A stretch of DNA of 64,000 nt from Actinomycetes bacterium (GCA_023458095.1 JAEXAS010000009.1:124001-188000); one strand, 5' to 3'. Numbered from the stretch's first letter, positions 15,827-24,609 are shown. Made by a program: numbers and translations. The notes: a model not told the origin generated them from the letters alone.

Positions 15827-17991
15827 GGGCCCAACACATGCAGGATATGGGCCGGCGTGGCCGGCGTGAGCCGGACGAAGTTGCGCTCCCGCCAGACGAA
15901 CTCATTGCCGGTGAGCTCATCGCGGACGGCCACAGCTCCCGAACCGAAGCCGAACTGGGCGTGGTCGAGGACCACCTCGGTCTCCACGGTCTGATCCGGA
16001 TCCAGGCTGCACACCACGATGACCAGGTCCGGGCCGTCGGTCTTGGCAAAGGCCAGCACCTGGTCGTGGGCGGCGTCCAAGAAGGTGAGCTGACGCAGTT
16101 GCTGCAGCGCAGGGTGCACCCGACGGATCTCATTGAGCCGGCCCAGCAGCAGATTCAGATTCGGCTCGGCTTGGAAGTCCCGGGGCCGGTACTCGTATTT
16201 CTCGGAGTTGAGGTACTCCTCGCGTCCGGGGGCAAGCGGCTCGTGCTCGAACAGTTCGAAGCCGGAGTACACCCCCCACGCCGGTGAACTGGTGGCCGCC
16301 AGGATGGCCCGGATCGCAAAGATGGCCGGATTGCCCGACTGTAGATGCAGCGGGTTGATGTCGGGGGTGTTGACGAAGAAGTTTGGACGGAAGAACGCAT
16401 CGGTGTCGCGGGACAACTCGGTGAGGTACTCGGTGAGCTCGGTCTTGGTGGTGCGCCAGGTGAAGTAGGTGTAGCTGGAGTGGAAGCCGATCCGTCCCAG
16501 AGCATGCATCATCTCCGGGGTGGTGAAGGCCTCGGCGAAGAGCAGCACGTCGGGATCGACCTCGCGCAACTGCGCCACCAGCCACGCCCAGAATTGGACG
16601 GGCTTGGTGTGTGGATTGTCCACCCGGAAGATCTTGATGCCGTGCTCGATCCACACCCTCAGAACCCGCAGCGCCTCGTGATAGATGCCGGCCGGATCGT
16701 TGTCGAAGTTGATCGGGTAGATGTCCTGGTACTTCTTGGGCGGGTTCTCCGCATAGGCGATGGTGCCGTCGGCTTGCGTGGTGAACCACTCCGGATGTTC
16801 GATCACCCAGGGATGATCCGGGGAGGCCTGCAAGGCGAAGTCCAAGGCGACCTCGATTCCCAGGGACGCGGCCTTGGCGACGAAGCGATCGAAGGCATCC
16901 CAGTCACCGAGGTCGGGATGAAGGGCGTCATGCCCGCCCTCGGCCGAGCCGATCGCCCACGGCGAGCCGGGATCGGCGGCTTTCGGAGTGAGGGAGTTGT
17001 TGCGTCCCTTGCGGAAGGCCGAGCCGATCGGGTGGATCGGCGGCAGGTAGACGACATCGAAGCCCATGGCCGCGATCTCCTCCAGCCGGGTGTGGCAGGA
17101 ATCGAAGGTGCCGGAGGTCCAGCGCTTGGTCTTGGCCTGGTAGGTCGCCCCGATCGAGCGGGGAAAGAACTCATACCAACTCGCCGCCAAGGCCCGGGCT
17201 CGATCCACATAGATCGGGTAGTCGGGGGTGGGGGAGACCAACTGACGTTCGGAATAGGTGCTCATGGCGGCCAGGACGCCGCTGGCGCTGACGATCTCCA
17301 ACAGGTCGGCGGCGGGTCGCTGCGGAAGCAGACCGATGGCTGTGGCGCGCAGCACGGAGGCCTGAACGCTGTCCCCGGCCGCCTCGGCGGCGCGGGCGGC
17401 CTGCTCGAAAAGCAGGCTGCCCTGCAGACAGACCAGAGGGATGTCGACCCCGGCGGTGAGCTTGGCTGCGGCGTTGTGTTGCCAGGTGGCCCACGGGTCG
17501 GACCAGCCTTCGACGCGGAAGTGCCAGGTGCCGCGCTGATCGAAGCGGACCCAGGCCTCCCACGGGTCCAGACCGCGGGGCTCGACCGGGGTCATGTCGA
17601 CCCGGCGACTGGTGCCGTCGGGGGCGGTGAGGATGACCGAGGCGTTCACCGCGTCGTGTCCCTCTCGGAAGACCTTCGCCCGGATGGGCACCAGCTCGCC
17701 GAGCACCGCCTTGGCCGGATAGACCCCGCCCTCGATGATCGGGGAGACGTCGCGCACACAGATCCGTCCGAAGCCATGCGGGAGCACGCCGGTGCGATCC
17801 AGGTCAACTGTGGGTTTCGGCGCCGGAGCCTTCCCAGGGTTCTGCTTTGGTGCCTTGGCGGATGCGGCGGCGGAAGGCTGCTTCGCGCGGCTTTGCGTGG
17901 ATCGGGCAGCGGTGGTGCGGGTGCGGGAGGTCTGCGTTGCGCCCTTTGCAGGAGCCTTCCGTTTGCGGGGCACCGGGGTGTTCTCGCTCAC
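15814..17991 (-). CDS. glgE: Maltose-1-phosphate maltosyltransferase GlgE
   Basis: Transfers maltosyl units from maltose-1-phosphate to the non-reducing end of alpha-1,4-glucan. 725 residues from GTG 17991, placed six bases after a TAGGTT box. Residues 1-60 are an unusual Lys/Ala/Pro/Thr-rich basic tail (KRKAPAKGATQTSRTRTTAA). The family domain begins near residue 70 with FGRICVRDVSPIIEGGVYPAK. GH13 residues are FRVDNPHTKP (nucleophile Asp458), LFAEAFTTPE and VNTPDINPLH. The nucleophile is ~60 positions later than in the Streptomyces enzyme, in line with the added tail. The stop overlaps the possible TTG start of mak, so the two are coupled. Confidence 0.97.
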   Translation of the reverse strand: MSENTPVPRKRKAPAKGATQTSRTRTTAARSTQSRAKQPSAAASAKAPKQNPGKAPAPKPTVDLDRTGVLPHGFGRICVRDVSPIIEGGVYPAKAVLGELVPIRAKVFREGHDAVNASVILTAPDGTSRRVDMTPVEPRGLDPWEAWVRFDQRGTWHFRVEGWSDPWATWQHNAAAKLTAGVDIPLVCLQGSLLFEQAARAAEAAGDSVQASVLRATAIGLLPQRPAADLLEIVSASGVLAAMSTYSERQLVSPTPDYPIYVDRARALAASWYEFFPRSIGATYQAKTKRWTSGTFDSCHTRLEEIAAMGFDVVYLPPIHPIGSAFRKGRNNSLTPKAADPGSPWAIGSAEGGHDALHPDLGDWDAFDRFVAKAASLGIEVALDFALQASPDHPWVIEHPEWFTTQADGTIAYAENPPKKYQDIYPINFDNDPAGIYHEALRVLRVWIEHGIKIFRVDNPHTKPVQFWAWLVAQLREVDPDVLLFAEAFTTPEMMHALGRIGFHSSYTYFTWRTTKTELTEYLTELSRDTDAFFRPNFFVNTPDINPLHLQSGNPAIFAIRAILAATSSPAWGVYSGFELFEHEPLAPGREEYLNSEKYEYRPRDFQAEPNLNLLLGRLNEIRRVHPALQQLRQLTFLDAAHDQVLAFAKTDGPDLVIVVCSLDPDQTVETEVVLDHAQFGFGSGAVAVRDELTGNEFVWRERNFVRLTPATPAHILHVLGPVTS

Positions 17992-17997
17992 GTGCCC

Positions 17998-18003
17998 AAC
18001 CTA
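17998..18003 (-). promoter_or_regulatory. Putative -10 box for leaderless glgE mRNA
   Basis: On the minus strand TAGGTT ends six bases before the GTG of glgE, with GGGCAC between and no SD. It lies in the 41-base gap after glgX and suggests that glgE-mak-glgB-NUDIX has its own promoter in addition to read-through from glgX. Confidence 0.6.
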
Positions 18004-18032
18004 TCGCCTGTCACGCGGTGGCGGAGCCAGGT

Positions 18033-20135
18033 CTACGCACCTGTCGCCGCGCCGGGCACCTGGACGGCGTAGACCGCGACGGTGCGTCCGGGCAGAGTCA
18101 CCGTGGCACCAGGAGCCAGCTCCGCCTCCGACAGTTCTCCGGCCAGCCCGGAAGTGGCGATGAGCCGATAGCTGGCCCCGTAGTCCGCGGCGGGCAGGGT
18201 GACGGTGGCGTCGGTTCCGCCGAGCTGGAAGAAGACCAGCAATGCCTTGTCGGCATCGCCCAGATACATCCCTAACAGAGTTCGGTTCGGATCCTGCCAC
18301 TGTCCGGAGGTCAGCTCGGTGCCGTTCTCGGCGAGCCAACTCACCGCCGGTCGGTCCAGCGCGGTGCCGGCCGCGTCGGTGACCTCGCCGGGTCGCCGCC
18401 ACGACGCGGTATGCAGGAACGGGTAGTCCGAGCGAACCTTCAGCAGAGTTCGGGTCAGATCGGCCAGGGACTGCCAGCCCTCCTCCGGGCTCCAGTTCAC
18501 CCAGGAGATGGGGGAGTCTTGGCAGTAGGCATTGTTGTTGCCGCCCTGGCTGCGTCCGAACTCATCGCCTGCGGTGATCATCGGGATTCCGGCAGACAGC
18601 AGCAAGGTGGCCATGATGCCGCGGGCGGTGCGCTGACGCGCGGCGTCGATGGCCGGATCGGCGCTGTCGCCCTCGATGCCGTGATTCCAGGAGTGGTTGT
18701 CGTTGCTGCCGTCGGCGTTCTTCTCGCCGTTCTCCTCGTTGTGCTTGCCGTTGTAACTGACCAGATCGCGAAGAGTGAAGCCATCGTGGGAGGTGACGAA
18801 GTTGACCGACGCTGTGGCCGGGCGTCCGTCATGGTCGAAGACATCGGAGGATCCCGACAGTCGAGTCGCTAGTTCGCCCACCCCGTGGGTGGCGCCGCGC
18901 CACAGGTCGCGGACGTAGTTGCGGAAGCGGTCGTTCCATTCGCTCCAGCCCGGCCCCCAGCGCCCGACCTGATAGCCGAAGGGTCCCAGATCCCAGGGTT
19001 CGGCGATCATGATTTTTCCGGCCAGCACCGGGTCGGCGGCGATGAGCTTCTTGAACGGGTGGGACTGATCAACGTGATGTTGGCGGTCCCGAATCAGGGT
19101 GGTGGCCAGGTCGAACCGGAAGCCGTCCACGCCCATGTCGGTGACCCAATAACGCAGCGAGTCCAGCACGAGTTTCAGCACCCCCGGTGAAGAGGTGTCC
19201 ACCGAGTTGCCGCAGCCGGTGACGTCATAGTCGTTGAGTCGATCCTCGCTGAGCCGGTAGTAGGCAGCATGATCGATACCCCGGTAGCACAAGGTGGGAC
19301 CCTCATGGCCGCCTTCGCCGGTGTGGTTGTAGACCACATCGAGAATGACTGCGATGCCCGCCTCGTGCAGGGCACTGACCATGGCCTTGAACTCGGCGAC
19401 CTGCTCACCGCGGGTTCCGGTGGCGGAGTAGGGCGCGTGTGGCGCGAAATACCCCAACGTGTTGTAGCCCCAGTAGTTGGACAGTCCGCGTCCGACGATG
19501 AAGGGCTCGGAAACGAAATGCTGCACCGGGAGCAACTCCACGGCGGTGATGCCCAGTTCGACCAGGTAGTCGATGACGGCCGGATAGGCCATTCCGGCAA
19601 AGGTGCCGCGCAGATGTTCCGGGACGGCCGGGTGCATCCGGGTGAACCCGCGAAGGTGGGTTTCGTAGATCACCGCATCCTGAATCGGTGCGGGGGTCGC
19701 CAGTGGTGTGGGCGCCTCGGAGTCGGCCACGACCACGCTCAGTGGCACCGAACCCGCCGAATCGGTGGGGTCCAGATCAAAGTTGGATTCGCTGGTGTGG
19801 TCGGTGATGGGACCGGCGTAGTCCACTCCGCCGGTGATGGCTCGGGCATAGGGATCCAAGAGCAGCCGGGCCGGGTTGAACCGCTGCCCGGTTGCCGGGT
19901 CCCAGGCGCCATGCACTCGGAATCCATACCGTTGCCCGGCGCCCACAGCAGCGACCCAGCGCCGCCACACACCGTCGGAGCCGCGTTCCAGGTCGAGGTT
20001 GGATTGTTCGCCGTCGTCATCGACCAGGGCCAATTCGACTCGGCGAGCGCGTGGGGCCCACAAGGTGAAGCTGGTTCCGCCGTTCTCGATGCGGGCACCG
20101 AGGACGGCGTCGGGCGCCGGGTTCGGCTCGATCAT
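18033..20135 (-). CDS. glgX: Glycogen debranching enzyme GlgX (isoamylase type)
   Basis: Hydrolyses alpha-1,6 branches in glycogen or limit dextrin. 700 residues, normal length. CBM48 domain at residues ~10-95 (FTLWAPRARRVELALVDDDG, YGFRVHGAWDP), then the GH13 barrel with ETHLRGFT, NYWGYNTLGYFAPH, ILDVVYNHTGEG, GFRFDLATTL (nucleophile Asp), MIAEPWDLGPFGYQVG (acid/base Glu) and FVTSHDGFTL. The GGNNNAYCQDSPISWVNW loop is typical of GlgX/TreX. ATG 20135 has GAAGG upstream. First gene of the minus-strand glucan cluster; divergent from mnmA with a 176-base gap that includes an ATCACCA/TGGTGAT inverted pair near 20175-20205. Confidence 0.96.
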   Translation of the reverse strand: MIEPNPAPDAVLGARIENGGTSFTLWAPRARRVELALVDDDGEQSNLDLERGSDGVWRRWVAAVGAGQRYGFRVHGAWDPATGQRFNPARLLLDPYARAITGGVDYAGPITDHTSESNFDLDPTDSAGSVPLSVVVADSEAPTPLATPAPIQDAVIYETHLRGFTRMHPAVPEHLRGTFAGMAYPAVIDYLVELGITAVELLPVQHFVSEPFIVGRGLSNYWGYNTLGYFAPHAPYSATGTRGEQVAEFKAMVSALHEAGIAVILDVVYNHTGEGGHEGPTLCYRGIDHAAYYRLSEDRLNDYDVTGCGNSVDTSSPGVLKLVLDSLRYWVTDMGVDGFRFDLATTLIRDRQHHVDQSHPFKKLIAADPVLAGKIMIAEPWDLGPFGYQVGRWGPGWSEWNDRFRNYVRDLWRGATHGVGELATRLSGSSDVFDHDGRPATASVNFVTSHDGFTLRDLVSYNGKHNEENGEKNADGSNDNHSWNHGIEGDSADPAIDAARQRTARGIMATLLLSAGIPMITAGDEFGRSQGGNNNAYCQDSPISWVNWSPEEGWQSLADLTRTLLKVRSDYPFLHTASWRRPGEVTDAAGTALDRPAVSWLAENGTELTSGQWQDPNRTLLGMYLGDADKALLVFFQLGGTDATVTLPAADYGASYRLIATSGLAGELSEAELAPGATVTLPGRTVAVYAVQVPGAATGA

Positions 20136-20278
20136 GTACTGCCTTCGAGTTGGAGAAGTGCCTATTTTGGCCCATGAATCACCATGGTCAGAAACCGGTG
20201 GTGATCCAGACGGGACGCCGGGGTCATGCGCCCAACCAGGGTACGGGCATTCTTCCAGACCGCAGCATCGAGGCCGGA

Positions 20279-20284
20279 TAGACT
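20279..20284 (+). promoter_or_regulatory. Putative -10 box for mnmA
   Basis: TAGACT lies 27 bases before the mnmA ATG in the glgX/mnmA divergent gap. Unlike the leaderless starts in this window, mnmA has a ribosome site (AGAAGGGGG) between this box and the ATG. No convincing -35 hexamer is seen. Confidence 0.35.
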
Positions 20285-20311
20285 CCCTCGGACGGCAAGA
20301 AGGGGGTAGTC

Positions 20312-21373
20312 ATGCGGGTATTGGTGGGAATGTCGGGGGGAGTCGACTCCACGGTGGCCGCAGCCCGCCTCATCGCTGACGGCCATCAGGTCAGCGGAGT
20401 CCATCTCCGACTCACCGACGGTGTGGCCAGCACCACCGAGGTCAGCGACACCGCCACCGCCGACGCCCGACGGGCCGCCGAACTGCTCGGGATCGAGTTG
20501 GTCGTGTGGGACTTCTCCGAGCGCTTCCGCGAGGAGGTGGTGGCCGACTTCCTGGGTGAATATGCCGCCGGGCGCACGCCGAACCCATGTCTTCGCTGCA
20601 ACCAGCGGATCAAGTTCGGGATCGTGCTCGATCAGGGCTTGGCCGAGGGGTTCGACGCGGTCGCCACCGGACACTACGCCCGCTTGGAACACCACGCCCA
20701 CGGGACGTCGCTGTACCGGGCCGCTGCCCTGGCCAAGGACCAGTCGTATGTGTTGGGCGTGCTCAACACCGAACAGTTGCGTCACTGTCTGTTTCCGCTG
20801 GGCGATGTCACCTCCAAGCAGCAGGTGCGTGACGAGGCAGCCGGCTTGGGCCTGCCGATGGCCGGCAAACCCGACAGCAATGACATCTGCTTCATTCCCG
20901 ACGGTGGGGCGGCCGGCTTCCTCGCCCAGCGCCTCGGCCAGCGTCCCGGGGTGATCGTGGACGGCGACGGGGTCGAGATCGGCCAGCATCACGGCCAACA
21001 CCTTTTCACCATCGGTCAGCGCCATGGCCTGCACCTGGGTGTGCCGGCCCGTGATGGGCAGCCGCGCTATGTGGTGGCCAAGGATGCCTCGACCAACACC
21101 ATCACCGTCGGTGGGCGCCAAAAGTTGGCGGTGAGCAGCATCATCGGTGAGCACCTGCGCTGGTGCGAGGCCCCCGTCGATGGACCCTGGCACGGACTGG
21201 TGCAGGTGCGCGCTCATGGCGAGGCGATGCCGGCCACGATCTCGGTCGTGGCGGACCGGCTGCGGGTCGAGTTGGACGATCCGGCGTTCGGGATCGCCTG
21301 CGGTCAAGGCGCGGTGCTTTATGACGGCGACCGGGTGGTGGGTAGTGCCACGATCAGCGCCACTCTAGGCTGA
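20312..21373 (+). CDS. mnmA: tRNA-specific 2-thiouridylase MnmA
   Basis: Adds sulfur to U34 of tRNAs for Lys, Glu and Gln using ATP. 353 residues. The N-terminal PP-loop MSGGVDSTVAA binds ATP; the catalytic Cys93 is in GRTPNPCLRCNQRIKFG; the second Cys is in SNDICFIPDG. FTIGQRHGLHLGVPARDG and YVVAKDASTN belong to the central and C-terminal barrels. ATG 20312 has AGAAGGGGG seven bases upstream. Followed after 46 bases by the DUF6882-like gene and ligA on the same strand. Confidence 0.97.
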   Translation: MRVLVGMSGGVDSTVAAARLIADGHQVSGVHLRLTDGVASTTEVSDTATADARRAAELLGIELVVWDFSERFREEVVADFLGEYAAGRTPNPCLRCNQRIKFGIVLDQGLAEGFDAVATGHYARLEHHAHGTSLYRAAALAKDQSYVLGVLNTEQLRHCLFPLGDVTSKQQVRDEAAGLGLPMAGKPDSNDICFIPDGGAAGFLAQRLGQRPGVIVDGDGVEIGQHHGQHLFTIGQRHGLHLGVPARDGQPRYVVAKDASTNTITVGGRQKLAVSSIIGEHLRWCEAPVDGPWHGLVQVRAHGEAMPATISVVADRLRVELDDPAFGIACGQGAVLYDGDRVVGSATISATLG

Positions 21374-21419
21374 GACAGCAGCACCCCCATTCCGACGCTG
21401 TCGTCAGGAAGGCGAATCC

Positions 21420-22172
21420 ATGACCTCCGACCTGCATGTGCGCATCTATCCCGGCCAGCCGTTGTTGGCGCAACTGATCGACAACATCGTCGTGCTCTCC
21501 TTTGAGATCCAGGCCGTGTTCGCTGATCGCTACGGGGAGTTGAGTTGGCGAGCCGACCTCAACGATCCGGCCGCGTTCTGGTTCGAGCGTGAGCCTGCTG
21601 CGGTGTTTCGTCCACACTTCATCGGGTCGAGTTCGGGATTCTCCAACACCTGGCTGTGGGCCTGGCACAACATCAACGACTACCCCGAGGCGGTGGTGGC
21701 CACGGCCACCTCCGTGCGCGCCCTGGGCGAACAACTCGGGTGTGCGGAGTTGACCACCGCCCAACAATCCCTGGACGTCGGCGAACGCGGTGAGGCCGGC
21801 CTGGACACCGTCCAGCAGGCCGATCAGTCGCTGGTGTTCGCCGCCGCAGCGCTGAGCGCGCTGCCCGTCCCGGCCTACTATCGGGCGCCCACCGGGGAGG
21901 GCTCCTTCGCCTGGTTCCTGCTGGACAATCCCAATGAGTTCTCCCTGCCACCAGCCAGTGCTGTCCCCACGGCGGCCGCCATTACCCAGGCAGTGGCCAG
22001 CGGCTACCTCCGAGACGCGCGAACCGCTGTGGAGGCCTACGCCGAGCGGCGTGACGGAGTGGAGATCAGCGACGACGGAGACGCCTTGTTGGTCAGCGCC
22101 AACGACGGCGAATTGCGGCTCGAATTCGACGCTGAGGGCCGACTATCCCGCCTGGCCGGAACGGCGGAATGA
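21420..22172 (+). CDS. Hypothetical protein, DUF6882-like
   Basis: 250 residues, cytoplasmic (no signal or membrane helix). ATG 21420 follows AGGAAGG. The central FRPHFIGSSSGFSNTWLWAWHNIN motif is rich in Trp and is what I associate with the DUF6882 family of actinobacterial proteins; residues ~150-170 contain PAYYRAPTGEGSFAWFLLD. The N-terminal ~55 residues begin HVRIYPGQPLLAQLIDNIV. No catalytic motif is recognisable and the function is unknown. It lies between mnmA and ligA, and ligA appears to have its own promoter just after the stop. Confidence 0.75.
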   Translation: MTSDLHVRIYPGQPLLAQLIDNIVVLSFEIQAVFADRYGELSWRADLNDPAAFWFEREPAAVFRPHFIGSSSGFSNTWLWAWHNINDYPEAVVATATSVRALGEQLGCAELTTAQQSLDVGERGEAGLDTVQQADQSLVFAAAALSALPVPAYYRAPTGEGSFAWFLLDNPNEFSLPPASAVPTAAAITQAVASGYLRDARTAVEAYAERRDGVEISDDGDALLVSANDGELRLEFDAEGRLSRLAGTAE

Positions 22173-22177
22173 GGCGC

Positions 22178-22183
22178 TAGGGT
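22178..22183 (+). promoter_or_regulatory. Putative -10 box for leaderless ligA mRNA
   Basis: TAGGGT ends seven bases before the ligA ATG (TCTGCCC between) and starts five bases after the stop of the upstream gene. No SD is present. Confidence 0.6.
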
Positions 22184-22190
22184 TCTGCCC

Positions 22191-24239
22191 ATGGATGCAG
22201 ACCCGGCCACATGTCATGCCCAGTTGAGCGCTGAGATCACTGCCCATCGAGAGCGGTACTACCTGCGGGATGCCCCGGTAATCTCCGATGCCGAGTTCGA
22301 CGTTCTGATGCGGAAATTGATCGCCCTGGAAGACGATCATCCTGAGTTGCGCACCCCCGACAGCCCCACTCAGAAGGTGGGCGGTGCGGCCAGTGCCACC
22401 TTCGCCCCGGTCACCCATCTGGTGCCTTTGATGAGTCTGGACAATGTGTTCTCCGCCGCTGAACTGGATCACTGGCTGAATCGCGCCCAGAACTTGGCCG
22501 GAAGCGACCTGGGTGACAGCGGTTACCTCTGCGAACTCAAGATCGATGGGCTCGCCTTGGATCTGGTCTATCGACAGGGCCGCCTGGTCAGTGCCGCGAC
22601 TCGTGGAGATGGTGTGGTCGGTGAGGATGTGACCGGCAATGTGCTCACCATCGAGAGCATTCCGAAGGTCCTGTCGGCCGACCCTGCCCCCGACCTGGTC
22701 GAGGTGCGCGGCGAGGTCTTCATGCGGCCGGTCGATTTTGCGAAGCTCAACGAAGGTCTGGTTGCGGCGGGCAAGGCTCCCTTCGCCAACCCGCGCAACT
22801 CTGCGGCCGGCTCGCTGCGCCAGAAAGACTCCCGAGTGACCGCGCAGCGGCGACTTCATTTCCTGGTGCACGGCATCGGGGCGTTGAGCGGAACCGTTCC
22901 CGAAAGCCAATCGGCTGGCTATGAACTGCTGGCGCAGTGGGGCCTGCCGACCTCGCCGTACTACCGGGTCTGCGCCAGTGCGCAGGAAGTGCAGGACTTC
23001 GTGGCTCACTATGGCGAGCATCGCCACGAGGCCGACCATGAGATCGACGGCATCGTGATCAAGGTGAACGATCGAACCCTGCAGGAGAAGCTGGGGGCGA
23101 CCTCCCGGGCGCCGCGCTGGGCGATCGCCTACAAATATCCGCCCGAAGAGGTCACCACGACTCTGCTCGACATTCGCGTGAATGTGGGACGCACCGGCCG
23201 GGTCACCCCCTATGCGGTGATGAAGCCGGTCTTTGTGGCCGGCTCTACGGTAGAGATGGCCACCTTGCACAACGCTGCGGAGGTGAAGCGTAAAGGGGTG
23301 TTGATCGGTGACACCGTGGTGCTGCGCAAAGCCGGAGAAGTGATTCCCGAAGTCCTTGGGCCAGTGGTGGACGCCCGCGATGGCAGCGAGCGTGCCTTCG
23401 TCATGCCGACCCATTGCCCCGACTGCGGCAGCGAGTTGCGTCCGGAGAAGGCCGGGGATGCCGACATCCGCTGTCCGAATCGACGCTCATGCCCCGCCCA
23501 GCTTCGCGAACGGCTGTTTCACCTGGCCTCGCGTCAGGCGCTCGACATCGAAGTGCTGGGGGAGAAGACCGCCGACGAACTGCTCAGCGCGGGGTTGCTG
23601 GTCGACGAGGGTGACCTGTTCGACCTGACCGCCGAGAAGCTGTTGGCTGCTGGTGTCTTCACCACCAAGAGCGGGGAGCTGTCGACGAACGCGGGCAAAC
23701 TCCTGGCGAATCTGGAAGCGGCCAAGACCCGTCCGTTCGCACGCTTCCTGGTAGCACTGTCCATCCGTCACGTCGGCAAGGGCACCGCCCCGGATGTGGC
23801 GCGAGCCTTCCCCAGCATCGAGGCGCTGGCTGCGGCGGACGTCGCCCAGTTGAGCGCGGTCGAAGGCATCGGGCCGGTGCTGGCCGCCTCGATTGTGGAC
23901 TGGTTCAGTGTGGATTGGCATCGTCGAATCGTGGAGAAGTGGCAGGCCTCCGGGTGCGTGCTGGCCGATACCCACCTCGTTGCCGAGGAGCACCTGCCCC
24001 AGACCTTGGCCGGCTTGACGATCGTGGTGACCGGCGCCGTCCCGGGATACACCCGCGATTCGGCGAATGCGGCCATCGAGTCCCGCGGCGGCAAATCCGC
24101 CGGATCGGTGTCGACCAAGACCAGTCTGCTGGTCGCGGGGGAAACCACCGGCTCGAAATACGCCAAGGCCGAAGCGCTGGGCGTCCCCATCCTGGCCGCC
24201 GCCGATTTCGAGAACCTGCTGTTGCACGGCCCGGCGTAG
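22191..24239 (+). CDS. ligA: NAD-dependent DNA ligase
   Basis: Seals nicks in replication and repair with NAD+ as adenylate donor. 682 residues, normal length. Domain Ia has the NAD-contacting RYYLRDAPVISDAEFDVL, the adenylation motif CELKIDGLALD carries Lys117, followed by TRGDGVVGEDVT, the OB fold, the zinc finger CPDCGSELRPEKAGDADIRC...CPAQ, helix-hairpin-helix repeats (VEGIGPVLAASIVDWF) and a C-terminal BRCT domain (LAGLTIVVTGAVPGYTRD). ATG 22191 follows a leaderless-type -10. The TAG stop forms part of the -10 box of the next small gene. Confidence 0.98.
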   Translation: MDADPATCHAQLSAEITAHRERYYLRDAPVISDAEFDVLMRKLIALEDDHPELRTPDSPTQKVGGAASATFAPVTHLVPLMSLDNVFSAAELDHWLNRAQNLAGSDLGDSGYLCELKIDGLALDLVYRQGRLVSAATRGDGVVGEDVTGNVLTIESIPKVLSADPAPDLVEVRGEVFMRPVDFAKLNEGLVAAGKAPFANPRNSAAGSLRQKDSRVTAQRRLHFLVHGIGALSGTVPESQSAGYELLAQWGLPTSPYYRVCASAQEVQDFVAHYGEHRHEADHEIDGIVIKVNDRTLQEKLGATSRAPRWAIAYKYPPEEVTTTLLDIRVNVGRTGRVTPYAVMKPVFVAGSTVEMATLHNAAEVKRKGVLIGDTVVLRKAGEVIPEVLGPVVDARDGSERAFVMPTHCPDCGSELRPEKAGDADIRCPNRRSCPAQLRERLFHLASRQALDIEVLGEKTADELLSAGLLVDEGDLFDLTAEKLLAAGVFTTKSGELSTNAGKLLANLEAAKTRPFARFLVALSIRHVGKGTAPDVARAFPSIEALAAADVAQLSAVEGIGPVLAASIVDWFSVDWHRRIVEKWQASGCVLADTHLVAEEHLPQTLAGLTIVVTGAVPGYTRDSANAAIESRGGKSAGSVSTKTSLLVAGETTGSKYAKAEALGVPILAAADFENLLLHGPA

Positions 24240-24242
24240 GAT
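24237..24242 (+). promoter_or_regulatory. Putative -10 box overlapping the ligA stop codon
   Basis: TAGGAT, whose first three bases are the ligA stop codon, ends six bases before the GTG of the small membrane protein gene. No SD is visible. Confidence 0.55.
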
Positions 24243-24248
24243 CAAGCC

Positions 24249-24452
24249 GTGCCTGAAGGCCTGAATTCGAACCTGAACCTCAACGAGGGCGCCCCGCCAC
24301 GGGTGCGACCCGCGCTGGGCGAGTGGGGACCAGCCGAGGTGCCCAGCACCCGCGTCAAGCGCCGGCATCGGTGGTTCGCCATTGCCGCCATAGTGCTGAT
24401 CACCGCAGCCGTCGTCGGCTACGGCTACTACATGTGGACCCTCTTGCACTGA
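24249..24452 (+). CDS. Small single-pass membrane protein
   Basis: 67 residues from GTG. About 38 polar N-terminal residues (PEGLNSNLNLNEGAPPRVRP) end in a basic VKRRHRW, followed by one membrane helix FAIAAIVLITAAVVGYGYYMW and a very short tail. By the positive-inside rule the N-terminus is cytoplasmic. I do not recognise a family. Support for a real gene is the leaderless-type -10 box at the right distance, the sensible membrane topology and actinobacterial codon use. It is the last plus-strand gene before the repeat-rich gap. Too little sequence to propose a function. Confidence 0.65.
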   Translation: MPEGLNSNLNLNEGAPPRVRPALGEWGPAEVPSTRVKRRHRWFAIAAIVLITAAVVGYGYYMWTLLH

Positions 24453-24482
24453 CTTGCGCCCCGAAGGAGCCCGCCCGTGGGT

Positions 24483-24554
24483 TGATGCTGACCGCGGGTT
24501 GATGCTGACCCGTCCCGCCCTGATGCTGACCCGTCCCGCGCCCTGATGCTGACC
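24483..24554 (+). repeat. Direct repeats TGATGCTGACC
   Basis: Four copies of TGATGCTGACC begin at 24483, 24500, 24521 and 24544, separated by short variable spacers that include CGTCCCGC twice. A fifth, changed copy (TGATGCTGGCC) is at 24716 directly before the second REP-like arm. They lie in the 300-base gap 24453-24752, which contains no credible gene. Confidence 0.85.
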
Positions 24555-24563
24555 CTCCGTGCC

Positions 24564-24609
24564 CTGAGCTTGTCGAAGGGTGGCGGTGTGGGGGCTTCGA
24601 CAGGCTCAG
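24564..24609. repeat. REP-like hairpin 1
   Basis: Arms CTGAGCTTGTCGAAG (24564-24578) and CTTCGACAGGCTCAG (24595-24609) pair over 15 bases with one G-U wobble around a 16-base loop. The CTTCGACA-R-GCTCAG motif is one I know as a widely scattered intergenic repeat in many high-GC genomes. It may act as a bidirectional terminator between the convergent small membrane protein and ACT genes. Confidence 0.75.
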
